32,198 nucleotides of DNA from Acidimicrobiia bacterium (lineage in GTDB: Bacteria > Actinomycetota > Acidimicrobiia > Acidimicrobiales > Aldehydirespiratoraceae): positions 56,973 through 89,170 of the forward strand of contig JAGWAO010000010.1 of NCBI GenBank assembly GCA_021296315.1, written 5' to 3'. Shown in pieces: positions 24,939-32,198 of this stretch. The notes beneath the pieces are model-generated. The model was not told the origin of the DNA and searched no databases. It saw only the letters and a list, made by a program, of their open reading frames with translations. Position numbers and translations under genes: made by a program. Position 1 is the stretch's first letter; the number at the start of each line of letters is the position of its first letter.

Positions 24939-26314
24939 TGGACGACTGGACCACCCTCGGTTATCTCGTCGCCGCGGTGCTGTTCATTCTCGGCCTCAAG
25001 CGGCTGAGCCGGCCCCGAACCGCGGTGAGGGGCAATCAGTTCGGCGCGGCCGGGATGCTCATCGCAGTGATGGTCACACTGGCCGACAACGCCATCTTGA
25101 GCTTCGAGTGGATCATCGGCGGCCTGGTCCTGGGAGCGGCCGTGGGGGCGCTGCTGGCCGTTCGGGTGCAGATGACGGCCATGCCCGAGCTGGTGGCGCT
25201 GTTCAACGGCTTCGGCGGCGGCGCCTCGGTGCTGGTCGCGGCTGCCTCGTTCATCGAGGCCGCCGACCTGGCGACCGGCACTACCCGACTGTCGGCCGCG
25301 GCCGCGCTGGCGTCGCTGATCGGCGCGGTGACCCTTACTGGCAGCCTCATCGCCTTCGGCAAGTTGCAGGAGGCTCTGCGATGGTCGGGCTTTCCGGGAA
25401 TGCGCGTCGTGAGCGCGGCCGGCGCGGTGGCCGCGGCGGTGTTCGGGACGCTGATGGTCGTCGACGCGGGAAATGCGCTGTGGCTGTGGCTGCTCATCGC
25501 GGTCGGGGCCGTGCTCGGTGTCATGGTGGTGTCGCCCATCGGCGGCGCCGACATGCCGGTGGTGATCGCGTTGCTGAATTCGCTGTCGGGTATGGCCGCG
25601 GTGGCGGCCGGATTCGTGCTCGACAATTCGCTGCTGATCATTGCGGGCTCGCTGGTGGGCGCCAGCGGCCTGATCCTGACCCAGATCATGTGCGTGGCCA
25701 TGAACCGGTCGCTGCCGGCGGTGATGTTCAGCCCCGCACCTTCGGGCGACGGAGGCCCGAGCGCGGACGACGTCTACGCGGGCAAGGTCCGCTCGACGTC
25801 CCCCGACGATGTGGCCATGCTGCTCGAGTCGGCCGAGCGGGTCGCCATCGTTCCGGGCTACGGGCTGGCTGTCGCCCAGGCCCAGCACGCCGTGCGGGAC
25901 CTGGCCCGGCGCTTGGAGGATCGCGGCGCCGAGGTGGTGTTCGGCATCCATCCGGTTGCGGGACGGATGCCGGGCCACATGAACGTGCTGCTGGCTGAGG
26001 CGGAGATCTCCTACGAGCGCCTGGTGGAGATGGACGACATCAATCCAACCTTCGAGCAGACCGACGTGACCATCGTCATCGGGGCCAACGATGTGGTCAA
26101 CCCGGTCGCCCGCACCGACCCGGCCAGCCCGATCGCGGGGATGCCCATCCTCGACGTCGACAAGAGCGACGTGGTCGTGATCATCAAGCGCAGCCTCAGC
26201 CCGGGCTTCGCCGGCATCCCCAACCCCCTGTTCGCGGCGGACAATTCGCTGATGCTCTTCGGCGACGGCCGCGAGGCCGTGGTCGAGGTGACCAAGGCCC
26301 TCCAGCAGATCTGA
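24938..26314 (+). CDS. pntB: NAD(P) transhydrogenase beta subunit
   Basis: A 458-residue beta subunit. About nine membrane helices form the proton path (domain II), with AMPELVALFNGFGGGAS and PVVIALLNSLSGMAAVAAGF as typical blocks. The C-terminal NADP-binding domain III has IVPGYGLAVAQAQHAVRDL, FGIHPVAGRMPGHMNVLLAEA (in parts), TFEQTDVTIVIGANDVVNP and a KRSLSPGFAGI loop. All are well preserved, so the enzyme should be active. ATG 24938 gives a one-base TGATG overlap with pntAB; the GTG at 24935 is the alternative. A GC-rich hairpin follows the stop. Confidence 0.95.
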   Translation: MDDWTTLGYLVAAVLFILGLKRLSRPRTAVRGNQFGAAGMLIAVMVTLADNAILSFEWIIGGLVLGAAVGALLAVRVQMTAMPELVALFNGFGGGASVLVAAASFIEAADLATGTTRLSAAAALASLIGAVTLTGSLIAFGKLQEALRWSGFPGMRVVSAAGAVAAAVFGTLMVVDAGNALWLWLLIAVGAVLGVMVVSPIGGADMPVVIALLNSLSGMAAVAAGFVLDNSLLIIAGSLVGASGLILTQIMCVAMNRSLPAVMFSPAPSGDGGPSADDVYAGKVRSTSPDDVAMLLESAERVAIVPGYGLAVAQAQHAVRDLARRLEDRGAEVVFGIHPVAGRMPGHMNVLLAEAEISYERLVEMDDINPTFEQTDVTIVIGANDVVNPVARTDPASPIAGMPILDVDKSDVVVIIKRSLSPGFAGIPNPLFAADNSLMLFGDGREAVVEVTKALQQI

Positions 26315-26315
26315 G

Positions 26316-26335
26316 CGCCGCCCCAGGGCGCGGCG
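26316..26335. terminator. hairpin between pntB and trpB2
   Basis: CGCCGC-CCCAGGGC-GCGGCG, a 6-bp stem whose loop can pair further (CCC-CA-GGG), 2 bases after the pntB stop and before the end of the convergent trpB2. Confidence 0.6.
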
Positions 26336-26338
26336 ATC

Positions 26339-27703
26339 TCAGGGCAGGGCGGGGATGGCCTGCATCGACTGGGCCAGGGCCTCGGCCGACAGGTCGAGGT
26401 CGGCTATGGCGCCGGAGATGTAGTCCTCGTAGGCGGCGAGGTCGAGGTGGCCGTGGCCGCACAGCGCGGTGAGGATGGTCTTGGACTCGCCGGACTCTTT
26501 GCACGCCAGCGCCTCGCGGATGGCCGCGGCCAGGGCATGGGTCGGCTCGGGCGCGGGCACGATCCCCTCGGTGCGCGCGAACTGCAGCGCGGCCGCGAAG
26601 CACTCCATCTGGCCGATGGCCACCGCCTCGGTGAGCCCCAGCTCGTAGATGTGGGAGATGAGCGGGGACATGCCGTGGTAGCGCAGGCCGCCGGCGTGGA
26701 TCGGCTCGGGGATGAACGCGGACCCCAGGGTGTGCATCTTCAGCAGCGGCGTGGTGCGGGCGGTGTCGCCGAAGTCGTAGCGGTACTCACCGCGGGTGAG
26801 CGACGGGCAGGCCTCCGGCTCCACGCAGCGGATCACCGGCGACATGTTTCCGGCCAGCTTCTCGCGCAGGAACGGCAAGGACAGGCCGCCGAAGTTGGAT
26901 CCGCCTCCGGTGCAGCCCACCAGCACGTCGGGCGTCTCCCCCACCATGGCCAGCTGGCGCAGGGCCTCCTCGCCGATGATCGTCTGGTGCAGGATCACGT
27001 GGTTGAGCACGCTGCCCAGCGAGTAGCGGATCGCGGGGTCGACGGCCGCCACCGAGATCGCCTCGGAGATGGCGATGCCCAGTGAGCCCGGGTGGTCGGG
27101 GTCCTCCGCGAGCAGGCTGCGGCCGTACTCGGTGACCGCCGACGGGCTCGGGTGCACGGTGGCCCCCCACACCTCCATCATCGTCTTGCGGTAGGGCTTC
27201 TGGCGGTACGAGGCGGCCACCTGCCAGACCTCGCACTCCATGTTGTACTGGGCGCAGGCGAAGGCCAGCGCGCTGCCCCACTGGCCCGCACCGGTCTCGG
27301 TGGTGAGCTTGGTCACGCCCTCGGAGTGGTTGTAGAAGGCCTGGGCCACGGCCGTGTTGGGCTTGTGGGAGCCGGCCGGGCTGACGCCCTCGTACTTGTA
27401 GAAGATCTTGGCCGGAGTGTCGAGGGCCTGCTCGAGGCGGCGGGCCCTGAACAGCGGGCTCGGCCGCCACAGGCGCAGCACGTCGATCACCCCTCCGGGG
27501 ATGTCGATGAACGAGTCGCCGGACACCTCCTGCAGGATCAGGCCCATCGGGAACAGCGGGGCCAGGTCGTCGGGCCCGGCCGGCTCGAGGGTGCCGGGAT
27601 GCAGCGGCGGGGGCGGCGGTGCGGGCAGGTCGGGAATCACGTTGTACCACTGGGTCGGCATCTCGGATTCCGGAAGCATCACCCGGTAGTAGTCATCGGC
27701 CAT
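26339..27703 (-). CDS. trpB2: TrpB2-type tryptophan synthase beta chain
   Basis: A 454-residue PLP enzyme of the TrpB2 group, which joins indole and serine and often works without a TrpA partner. It is longer at the N-terminus than TrpB1 ([19 protein letters not shown], a TrpB2 hallmark). The PLP lysine is in [14 protein letters not shown], the gate motif in [17 protein letters not shown], the phosphate loop in [13 protein letters not shown]. The catalytic region is intact. It stands alone, with no trpA or other trp gene adjacent, consistent with indole salvage or a stand-alone synthase. ATG 27703, AAAGGAC upstream. The gene converges on pntB. Confidence 0.93.
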   Translation of the reverse strand: MADDYYRVMLPESEMPTQWYNVIPDLPAPPPPPLHPGTLEPAGPDDLAPLFPMGLILQEVSGDSFIDIPGGVIDVLRLWRPSPLFRARRLEQALDTPAKIFYKYEGVSPAGSHKPNTAVAQAFYNHSEGVTKLTTETGAGQWGSALAFACAQYNMECEVWQVAASYRQKPYRKTMMEVWGATVHPSPSAVTEYGRSLLAEDPDHPGSLGIAISEAISVAAVDPAIRYSLGSVLNHVILHQTIIGEEALRQLAMVGETPDVLVGCTGGGSNFGGLSLPFLREKLAGNMSPVIRCVEPEACPSLTRGEYRYDFGDTARTTPLLKMHTLGSAFIPEPIHAGGLRYHGMSPLISHIYELGLTEAVAIGQMECFAAALQFARTEGIVPAPEPTHALAAAIREALACKESGESKTILTALCGHGHLDLAAYEDYISGAIADLDLSAEALAQSMQAIPALP

Positions 27704-27746
27704 CGCCAGAGTCCTTTCTCGCGGTCTTGAGACTGGGGCGCCGACA

Positions 27747-28502
27747 TTACCCGAAGTCGGCTTCGCGTCCCTCGGCGAAGGCTTCGCGGGCCTCGGCGGA
27801 GTCGCCCATCAGGTAGGCCTCGAAGGTGAAGCCCTGCTCCCAGCGGTACTTGTCCTCGAGGCTGCCGTCCTCCACTCCGTTGAGCGACCGCTTGGCGATG
27901 CCGATCATCTGGGGAGACTTCGAGGCCATCCGGCCGGCGATCTCCAGGGCTGTCGGCCGCAGCTCGGCCCGCTGCACCACCCGCTCCACCGCTCCGAGCC
28001 GGTGGGCCTCGGCCGCGTCGATAGTGTCGCCGGTGAAGTACATGTAGCGCACCTTCTGGACGCTGAACATGCGCTGCAGGTGGGCGCCCATGCCCATGCC
28101 GCCCCGGTCGATCTCGGGCACTCCGAAGTAGGCGTCGTCGGCGGCCACCACCATGTCGGCCGCGCCCGCGATGCCGATGCCGCCGCCCAGCACGTAGCCG
28201 TGCACCGCCGCGATCACCGGCTTCGGGTTGAGGTGGATGGCCGCGAAGGTGTCGTAGTTGGCCCGGTTGGCGGGGACTATGCGGCTGGGGTCGGCTGCCA
28301 TCTCCTTGATGTCGAGGCCGGCGAAGAAGCCCTTGCCCACCGCCGCGATGATGATCACCCGCACGTCGTCGCGCCGGCCCAGCGCCTCGATCTCCGCGGC
28401 CAGCGCGAACTGGGCGTCCACGCCGAACGCGTTCACCGGAGGGTTGCAGAGCTCCAGCTCGGCAACGCCGTCGGTGACTTCAATTCTGTAGGGACTGGTC
28501 AT
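27747..28502 (-). CDS. enoyl-CoA hydratase/isomerase family protein
   Basis: A 251-residue crotonase. Oxyanion-hole segments are [11 protein letters not shown] and [18 protein letters not shown]. Of the two catalytic glutamates of rat hydratase, the first (GGGCELA) is absent (GGGIGIA), while the second is present in FGVPEIDRG; isomerase or other chemistry is therefore as likely as hydration. The ATG at 28502 shares its A with the CCA end of the tRNA-Val gene, so there is no room for a ribosome binding site; a processed transcript would be leaderless. The longer ORF upstream runs through the tRNA and is spurious. Confidence 0.87.
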   Translation of the reverse strand: MTSPYRIEVTDGVAELELCNPPVNAFGVDAQFALAAEIEALGRRDDVRVIIIAAVGKGFFAGLDIKEMAADPSRIVPANRANYDTFAAIHLNPKPVIAAVHGYVLGGGIGIAGAADMVVAADDAYFGVPEIDRGGMGMGAHLQRMFSVQKVRYMYFTGDTIDAAEAHRLGAVERVVQRAELRPTALEIAGRMASKSPQMIGIAKRSLNGVEDGSLEDKYRWEQGFTFEAYLMGDSAEAREAFAEGREADFG

Positions 28503-28578
28503 GGTGGGCGCGGAGGGACTTGAACCCCCGGCCTCTTCCTTGTAAGGGAAGCGCTCTGAACCGCCTGAGCACGAGCCT
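28502..28578 (-). tRNA. tRNA-Val (anticodon TAC), 5' acceptor strand damaged
   Basis: The 3' four-fifths are normal: D-stem GCTC/GAGC, anticodon stem-loop CTTCC-CTTACAA-GGAAG (anticodon TAC), T-arm GGGGG-TTCAAGT-CCCTC, 3' strand CGCGCCC and an encoded ACCA. The 5' strand should read GGGCGCG; instead AGGCTCG is found. Two of seven pairs are lost, and one of bases 8-9 is missing. It is either a decaying copy, a sequencing error or an unusual functional tRNA. The CCA runs into the start codon of the crotonase gene on the same strand. Confidence 0.65.
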
Positions 28579-28639
28579 AACGCCGACTCTCCTTGCGATA
28601 ATGCGGCTCCAAGTCGCTGACGCTGAAGCGGCGGTGGAG

Positions 28640-28645
28640 TAGTGT
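28640..28645 (+). promoter_or_regulatory. possible -10, leaderless start of the DUF4389 gene
   Basis: TAGTGT followed by GTCCGCG and ATG 28653, the same layout as before the zinc-ribbon gene on the other strand. Confidence 0.4.
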
Positions 28646-28652
28646 GTCCGCG

Positions 28653-29336
28653 ATGAGCTACCCCACCACCATCACCATCGACCGACCCGAGCGGATGGCC
28701 AACTGGCGTCCCATTGGACAGCTGATCCTCGTGCTCCCCCACTATGTCGTTCTGCACACTGTGCTCAACGTCGCGGCCAGCATCACGGCGATCATCTCAT
28801 GGTTCACGGTTCTCGCCACCGGCAAGCTGCCGCCGGGCATCGCCGCCTTCCATGCGACGTATGTGCGCTACCGGGCCCGCACGTTCTCCTACATGCAGTT
28901 CCTCACCGACAAGTATCCGCCGTTCGACTTCACCGGCTCGACGGAGGACCCCGGCGGGGCCGGAATCTCAGTGAACATCTCGCCGCAGCTCGAGAACCGG
29001 AACCGGCTCAGCGTTCTGTTCCGGTTCATCGTGCCGTTCGCCTGGCTGACCATGATCGGCATGATCGGGCTCATGTTCGGGTTCGACTTGCCCGCGTGGG
29101 TCTGGATAGTCGAACTCGTGCTGGGCGCCGTCCTGATTCCCGGCGCCATCTTCTCCACCATTGCCTGGGTGATATCCGCAGTCGCGTCGATCTTCGGTCT
29201 ATTGGCCGTGATCTTCACCGGCCGGTGGCCGGCCGCGCTGTTCCGGGTGTCGGCCGGCTGGGTGCGCGTCGATGCGCGGCTCTGGGCCTATTCGATGCTG
29301 CTCACCGACGAGTACCCGCCGTTCTCGATGGACTGA
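28653..29336 (+). CDS. DUF4389 membrane protein with duplicated halves
   Basis: A 227-residue membrane protein. The N-terminal half has one strong hydrophobic stretch (VLNVAASITAIISWFTVLATG) followed by ARTFSYMQFLTDKYPPFDF. The second half has two to three helices and ends ARLWAYSMLLTDEYPPFSMD. The twice-occurring LTD-YPPF signature and G-LP/WP-A segment mark DUF4389, whose function is unknown. The start is ATG 28653 or GTG 28644; a GGAG sits 4 bases before the GTG, while the TAGTGT hexamer favours the ATG as a leaderless start. Confidence 0.85.
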   Translation: MSYPTTITIDRPERMANWRPIGQLILVLPHYVVLHTVLNVAASITAIISWFTVLATGKLPPGIAAFHATYVRYRARTFSYMQFLTDKYPPFDFTGSTEDPGGAGISVNISPQLENRNRLSVLFRFIVPFAWLTMIGMIGLMFGFDLPAWVWIVELVLGAVLIPGAIFSTIAWVISAVASIFGLLAVIFTGRWPAALFRVSAGWVRVDARLWAYSMLLTDEYPPFSMD

Positions 29337-29375
29337 CACCGGTCGACCGACGATCGACGGACGATCGGCGTTCGC

Positions 29376-30140
29376 TCAGAACGAATCGGGCGGCGGACCG
29401 GCGCCGGTAAGCCGGCCGTATGCGTCCAACACTTCCTTGAGCAGCCGCGGCGTCGCGGCCACGGGCGCTCGCCTCGTCTCGTGGTCGATCGTGACCAGTT
29501 GCCGTCCGGGTCCGTCGACGACTTCGACGCCGGCCTCGCGGCACACCAGCAGGCCGCCCAGATAGTCCCACGAGCCCAGGCCGCTGGAGGAGAAGTCGAC
29601 GTAGGCGTCGAGGCGCCCGTCGGCCACGCCGCACAGCTCCAATGCCGCAGCCCCCAGCGTCCGGACCTGGGCCCAGCCGCCCGGCCCGGGTGCCTGCCCG
29701 TTCACTGCTATCACCGCGGAGTGCAGCGGCGACTCCTCCCTCGAGGCCAGCCGGGCGCCGTCGCGCCAGGCGCCGCCTCCCCGCCGCGCCTCGAAGCGCT
29801 CGCCGTTGCCGTGGTCGTGCACCACCGCGGCTACCGGGACGTCCTTGTCGACGACGCAGATGCTGGTCGCGAAGTAGCGGATCCCTCGCGAGGCGTTGGT
29901 GGATCCGTCAACCGGGTCCAGCACCGCCACCGGCCCGTCCCCCGCCCCGAGGCCGCTCTCCTCGCTCAGCACTCGCAGGCCGCCGGAGCGCAGCGCGTCG
30001 GTGGCGGCCGCGTCGGCGGCCAGGTCGAAGCCGAACTGGCCCGCCTTGCGACCGGTTGGACCCCAGTCGGTGCAGCCGGCCAGGGCGGTGACGGCGGCGT
30101 CGGCGGCGTCGTTGAGCACATCGAGAATGTCACGGGGCAT
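29376..30140 (-). CDS. inositol monophosphatase-family phosphatase
   Basis: A 254-residue member of the lithium-sensitive sugar-phosphatase family. Metal-binding motifs are LSEESG (about residue 60), DPVDGSTNASRG (about 75) and, near the C-terminus, GSWDYLGGLLVCREAGVEV. All key acidic residues are kept. Substrates could be inositol phosphate, histidinol phosphate, fructose 1,6-bisphosphate or PAP; I cannot decide. ATG 30140 is chosen because the family homology starts there (the longer ORF crosses the intergenic region). Divergent from the unknown gene at 30355. Confidence 0.88.
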   Translation of the reverse strand: MPRDILDVLNDAADAAVTALAGCTDWGPTGRKAGQFGFDLAADAAATDALRSGGLRVLSEESGLGAGDGPVAVLDPVDGSTNASRGIRYFATSICVVDKDVPVAAVVHDHGNGERFEARRGGGAWRDGARLASREESPLHSAVIAVNGQAPGPGGWAQVRTLGAAALELCGVADGRLDAYVDFSSSGLGSWDYLGGLLVCREAGVEVVDGPGRQLVTIDHETRRAPVAATPRLLKEVLDAYGRLTGAGPPPDSF

Positions 30141-30354
30141 CCTCGCCAGTGAACCAGGCCTGCTGCCCGAGTCACACCTCTCGCAGCCCGTCCGGCAAGA
30201 TGTCCGGCACGATACAGTGCCGCACAGTGCCGCTCCGTCCCCCAGATCGTGTACTTGCGACCGCACGCGTGACAGCAGCGGGAACAGTTTCGCCATGTCT
30301 GGAGGCTGTGGCACGCTGTTGCTGGAGCCATCGTTCGATACAAGGGGGGTCCGA

Positions 30355-30924
30355 GTGTCGCTGATCGATCTGCACGGGTTCGTCGCCAATCTCAAGGACC
30401 ACGTGTCAGAGCACGGCTTCCACGTCCACGGTGACCGGCACTTCGTGGAGACCTACTCCAACCGCCAGACGTGGGAGGTCGACCTGCACCCCGACCACGC
30501 CTGCGGCGGGCCGCTGGACATGGTGCTGTGCGTCGAGGCCGAGTCGCGCACCCTGCTGACGTTCGAGGACGATGTGAACAGCCGCCCCGAGGACGAGGAC
30601 CCCGACGATGCCATCACCGTGCCCATGACTCTGAGCTTCGTGCTGCCGCCTCTGCACCTGGGCCCGGACTTGCTGGTCCTCGCCACCGATCTGGCGGCCG
30701 TCGGAGGAACCGATCTCCCGCTGCAGGTCTCGTCCGTCGACCGGGTGGCGGCCGTGACCGACGCCGCGGAGCGGACGGTGAACATCGAGGGCCGCGTCGA
30801 GTTGGCCCTCAGCCGGATCTATCTCGGGCAGGACCTCGAGGTGCTCTGCGAGATGCTCGACCGGGCCCGCAGCGTTTGCGAGTTCCTGCTCGACCGGGCC
30901 CCGGCGTGGCTCGGAGAGTTCTAG
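30355..30924 (+). CDS. hypothetical protein
   Basis: A 189-residue soluble, acidic protein beginning at GTG 30355 behind a GGGGGG stretch; the ORF track starts much too early, within the antisense of the phosphatase gene. It begins SLIDLHGFVANLKDHVSEHG, has a HVHGDRHFVETYSNRQTWEV section rich in His and Trp, an acidic loop (SRPEDEDPDDAI), and a helical C-terminus (LEVLCEMLDRARSVCEFLLD). There is no signal peptide or membrane segment, and I recognise no family. Codon use and composition look like the neighbouring genes. Confidence 0.65.
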   Translation: MSLIDLHGFVANLKDHVSEHGFHVHGDRHFVETYSNRQTWEVDLHPDHACGGPLDMVLCVEAESRTLLTFEDDVNSRPEDEDPDDAITVPMTLSFVLPPLHLGPDLLVLATDLAAVGGTDLPLQVSSVDRVAAVTDAAERTVNIEGRVELALSRIYLGQDLEVLCEMLDRARSVCEFLLDRAPAWLGEF

Positions 30925-30955
30925 GCAGCCCCGGCGAGCCGTAGACGTCCCGCGG

Positions 30956-31411
30956 TCAGGCGCTGATCGCCTTCCGTAGTGTTTCCAGCGCCTTGTCGGC
31001 GTGGATGCGCATATTCAGTTCGGACCGCACCGTCGTCAGCACCGTGCCGCTCCGGTCGATCACAAGGGTCCTGCGCTTGTTCGGCAGGAGGCCTTGGCGG
31101 ACCACGCCGAAGCTGCGAGCGATGTGGCGGCCCGGGTCCGACAGCAGCGGGAAGCCCAAGGCGTTTGCGTCGGCGAATTCGAGTTGCCGGTCAACCTGAT
31201 CGGCGCTGATTCCCACGACGCTGGCTCCGAGTTCGGCGAACTCTGCCGAAAGGTCGCGGAAATGGCAGCTCTGGCGCGTTCAACCGGCGGTCATCGCCTT
31301 GGGGTAGAAGTACATGACGACGGGGCCGACATCGAGCAGGTCGCGCAGGACGACTGTGTTGCCGTGCTGGTCAGGCGCCTCGAAGTCGGGGGCCCTGTCA
31401 CCGATCTTCAC
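30956..31411 (-). CDS. selenocysteine peroxiredoxin (BCP/PrxQ-like), in-frame TGA at the catalytic position
   Basis: A 151-residue thiol peroxidase of the BCP/PrxQ group, a normal length. It starts at GTG 31411, 6 bases after AGGAGG. The reading is KIGDRAPDFEAPDQHGNTVV ... GPVVMYFYPKAMTAG-(TGA)-TRQSCHFRDL ... GISADQVDRQLEF ... and ends at 30956. The family motif is YFYPK...TPGCTxQACxFRD; TGA (31280-31282) replaces the first, peroxidatic Cys, while the second Cys, the resolving one, is kept three codons later (QSC). Both sides stay in one frame with no other defect, so selenocysteine insertion is the best explanation. The ORF track shows only the part after 31216. If the organism lacks the Sec machinery this would be a nonsense pseudogene. 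Confidence 0.85.
31229..31268 (-). promoter_or_regulatory. possible bacterial SECIS region
   Basis: Downstream of the TGA two stems can form on the transcript: CUGCC/GGCAG (12-16 and 33-37 bases after the UGA, 16-base loop) and GAGUUC-GCC-GAACUC (37-51 bases after, perfect, loop starting with G). They share a base and are alternatives. The second is stronger, but its loop is about 42 bases from the UGA, a little beyond the 16-37 range usually quoted for bacterial SECIS. Confidence 0.35.
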
Positions 31412-31478
31412 AAGTGTCCTCCTCTGTTCACAAGATGCGCCGCCTCCCGCTGTCTCAGGGTTCAGTATCGCGCGCTCG

Positions 31479-32198
31479 TCAGATCCCGATCGAGGCGGCG
31501 ACCCGGTCGGCGTGGTAGTCGGCCCCTCCCCAGGAGCGGGCCAGCGCCCACGAGCGCTTCAGGTATAGGTGCAGGTCGTACTCGGTGGTGTAGCCGATGG
31601 CTCCGTGGCACTGGAGGGCGGCCCGGCCGGTGACGGCGGCGGCATTGGTGGCCAGCCACTTGGCCTGAGACACCGAGCGGCTGGTGTCGGTGAGACCGTG
31701 GGCGAGCCCGTACGCGGCGTACAGCACCGCCGGACCGGCGAACTCGATCTGGATCCGGGCGTTGGCCAGGTGATGCTTCACGGCCTGGAAGCTCCCGATC
31801 GGCTTGCCGAACTGGTGGCGCTGGGCCGCGTAGCCCACGGTCAGTTCCAGCATGGCCCGGCTCAGCCCCAGCAGTTCGGCTGCGCTGCCGAGCACGCCCC
31901 GCTCGAAGGCCGCCGCCACGGCTACCGCGTCGTCGGTCACCAGGTCCCCGCGACCGCGGGGGCGCACCCGTGCGCAGTGCCTGGAGGCGTCCACGGTCTC
32001 CACCGGCTCGATCTCCAACTCATCGGGCTCGTAGAGCCGCAGCCCGTCGTCGGAGCGGAGCAGGAAGGCCTCGGCGAACGCAGCCGAGGCAACGACAGGG
32101 CGGGCCCTGCCAGCCTCGGCGGTCACCGCCGGATCCACCGCACCGAGGTCTTCGGTCACCGCCGGATCCACCGCACCGAGGTCTTCGGTCACCGCCGG
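31479..32198 (-). CDS. acyl-CoA dehydrogenase, C-terminal part (runs off the window)
   Basis: The last 239 or so codons of an acyl-CoA dehydrogenase; the N-terminus lies beyond the window edge. The C-terminal helical FAD domain is clear: ERGVLGSAAELLGLSRAMLE, YAAQRHQFGKPIGSFQAVKH, LQCHGAIGYTTEYDLHLYLKRS. The HLYLKR ending is typical of actinobacterial dehydrogenases for branched or sterol side-chain acyl-CoAs that form mixed complexes; the catalytic base position is not evident in this part. The visible 5' end contains tandem 11-residue repeats (TEDLGAVDPAV). It lies 67 bases upstream of the peroxiredoxin gene on the same strand. Confidence 0.88.
   Translation of the reverse strand, partial: PAVTEDLGAVDPAVTEDLGAVDPAVTAEAGRARPVVASAAFAEAFLLRSDDGLRLYEPDELEIEPVETVDASRHCARVRPRGRGDLVTDDAVAVAAAFERGVLGSAAELLGLSRAMLELTVGYAAQRHQFGKPIGSFQAVKHHLANARIQIEFAGPAVLYAAYGLAHGLTDTSRSVSQAKWLATNAAAVTGRAALQCHGAIGYTTEYDLHLYLKRSWALARSWGGADYHADRVAASIGI
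32121..32198 (-). repeat. 33-bp in-frame tandem repeat inside the acyl-CoA dehydrogenase gene
   Basis: Two identical 33-bp units (32127-32159, 32160-32192) and the first 6 bases of a third, with GGTCAC before the first. Each encodes TEDLGAVDPAV. The array continues beyond the window, so the copy number is unknown. Confidence 0.9.

Noticed and set aside
24851-25978. 375-residue minus-strand ORF
   Set aside because: Antisense of pntB, H/R/Q/D-rich, with no recognisable domain.
27747-28757. 336-residue form of the crotonase
   Set aside because: The extension reads through the tRNA-Val gene; family homology begins at the ATG at 28502.
30956-31216. 86-residue peroxiredoxin fragment as a separate gene or frameshifted pseudogene
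   Set aside because: The missing N-terminal part is in the same frame directly upstream, separated only by TGA at the catalytic position; no frameshift is needed.

Overview
This is a high-GC (roughly two-thirds G+C) bacterial chromosome segment, densely packed with genes. It looks like an actinobacterium: it has an MtrA-MtrB-LpqB-like operon, a DUF3040 membrane protein, a PimB-type mannosyltransferase, a C4 zinc-ribbon coiled-coil protein close to rnpB, and many GTG starts. A deep lineage such as Acidimicrobiia fits the divergent sequences, but this placement is inference only. No phage, transposase, CRISPR array or plasmid gene was seen.

Layout. 0.06-5.1 kb: a small divergent protein, then a MoxR ATPase / DUF58 / transmembrane transglutaminase operon. 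5.2-7.0 kb (minus): DUF3040 protein and DNA polymerase IV. 7.1-10.4 kb (plus): a small membrane protein, response regulator, sensor kinase and GerMN lipoprotein. 10.4-12.9 kb (minus): SRPBCC protein, ROK sugar kinase and phosphofructokinase in one operon. 13.0-16.4 kb (minus): TrpD-like phosphoribosyltransferase, QueG and PimB-like glycosyltransferase. 16.4-16.8 kb (plus): RNase P RNA. 17.1-18.5 kb (minus): membrane protein and zinc-ribbon protein. 18.6-23.2 kb: Gfo/Idh/MocA-like protein, HAD nucleotidase, Dyp-type peroxidase and acyl-CoA synthetase. 23.4-26.3 kb (plus): the three-gene proton-translocating transhydrogenase. 26.3-28.6 kb (minus): TrpB2, a crotonase-family protein and a damaged-looking tRNA-Val. 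28.7-32.2 kb: DUF4389 protein, inositol-phosphatase-like protein, an unknown protein, a peroxiredoxin and the end of an acyl-CoA dehydrogenase.

Two observations stand out. First, the peroxiredoxin gene near 31 kb is hidden from the ORF track because an in-frame TGA lies exactly where the family has its peroxidatic cysteine; the frame is intact on both sides and has a strong ribosome binding site. This is best read as a selenocysteine peroxiredoxin. Second, a dispersed element of about 100 bp (four copies seen) sits at the ends of genes. It has a left motif (AGAGGCCGAGCGG) that supplies or rewrites the stop codon of the upstream gene, and a right module that encodes the same short peptide (AVARAARERSEQ) in the same phase each time.

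Functionally the window is mostly housekeeping: envelope and two-component signalling, upper glycolysis, tRNA queuosine modification, tRNA processing, NADPH supply, fatty-acid activation and oxidation, and peroxide defence (heme Dyp plus the proposed Sec-peroxiredoxin).
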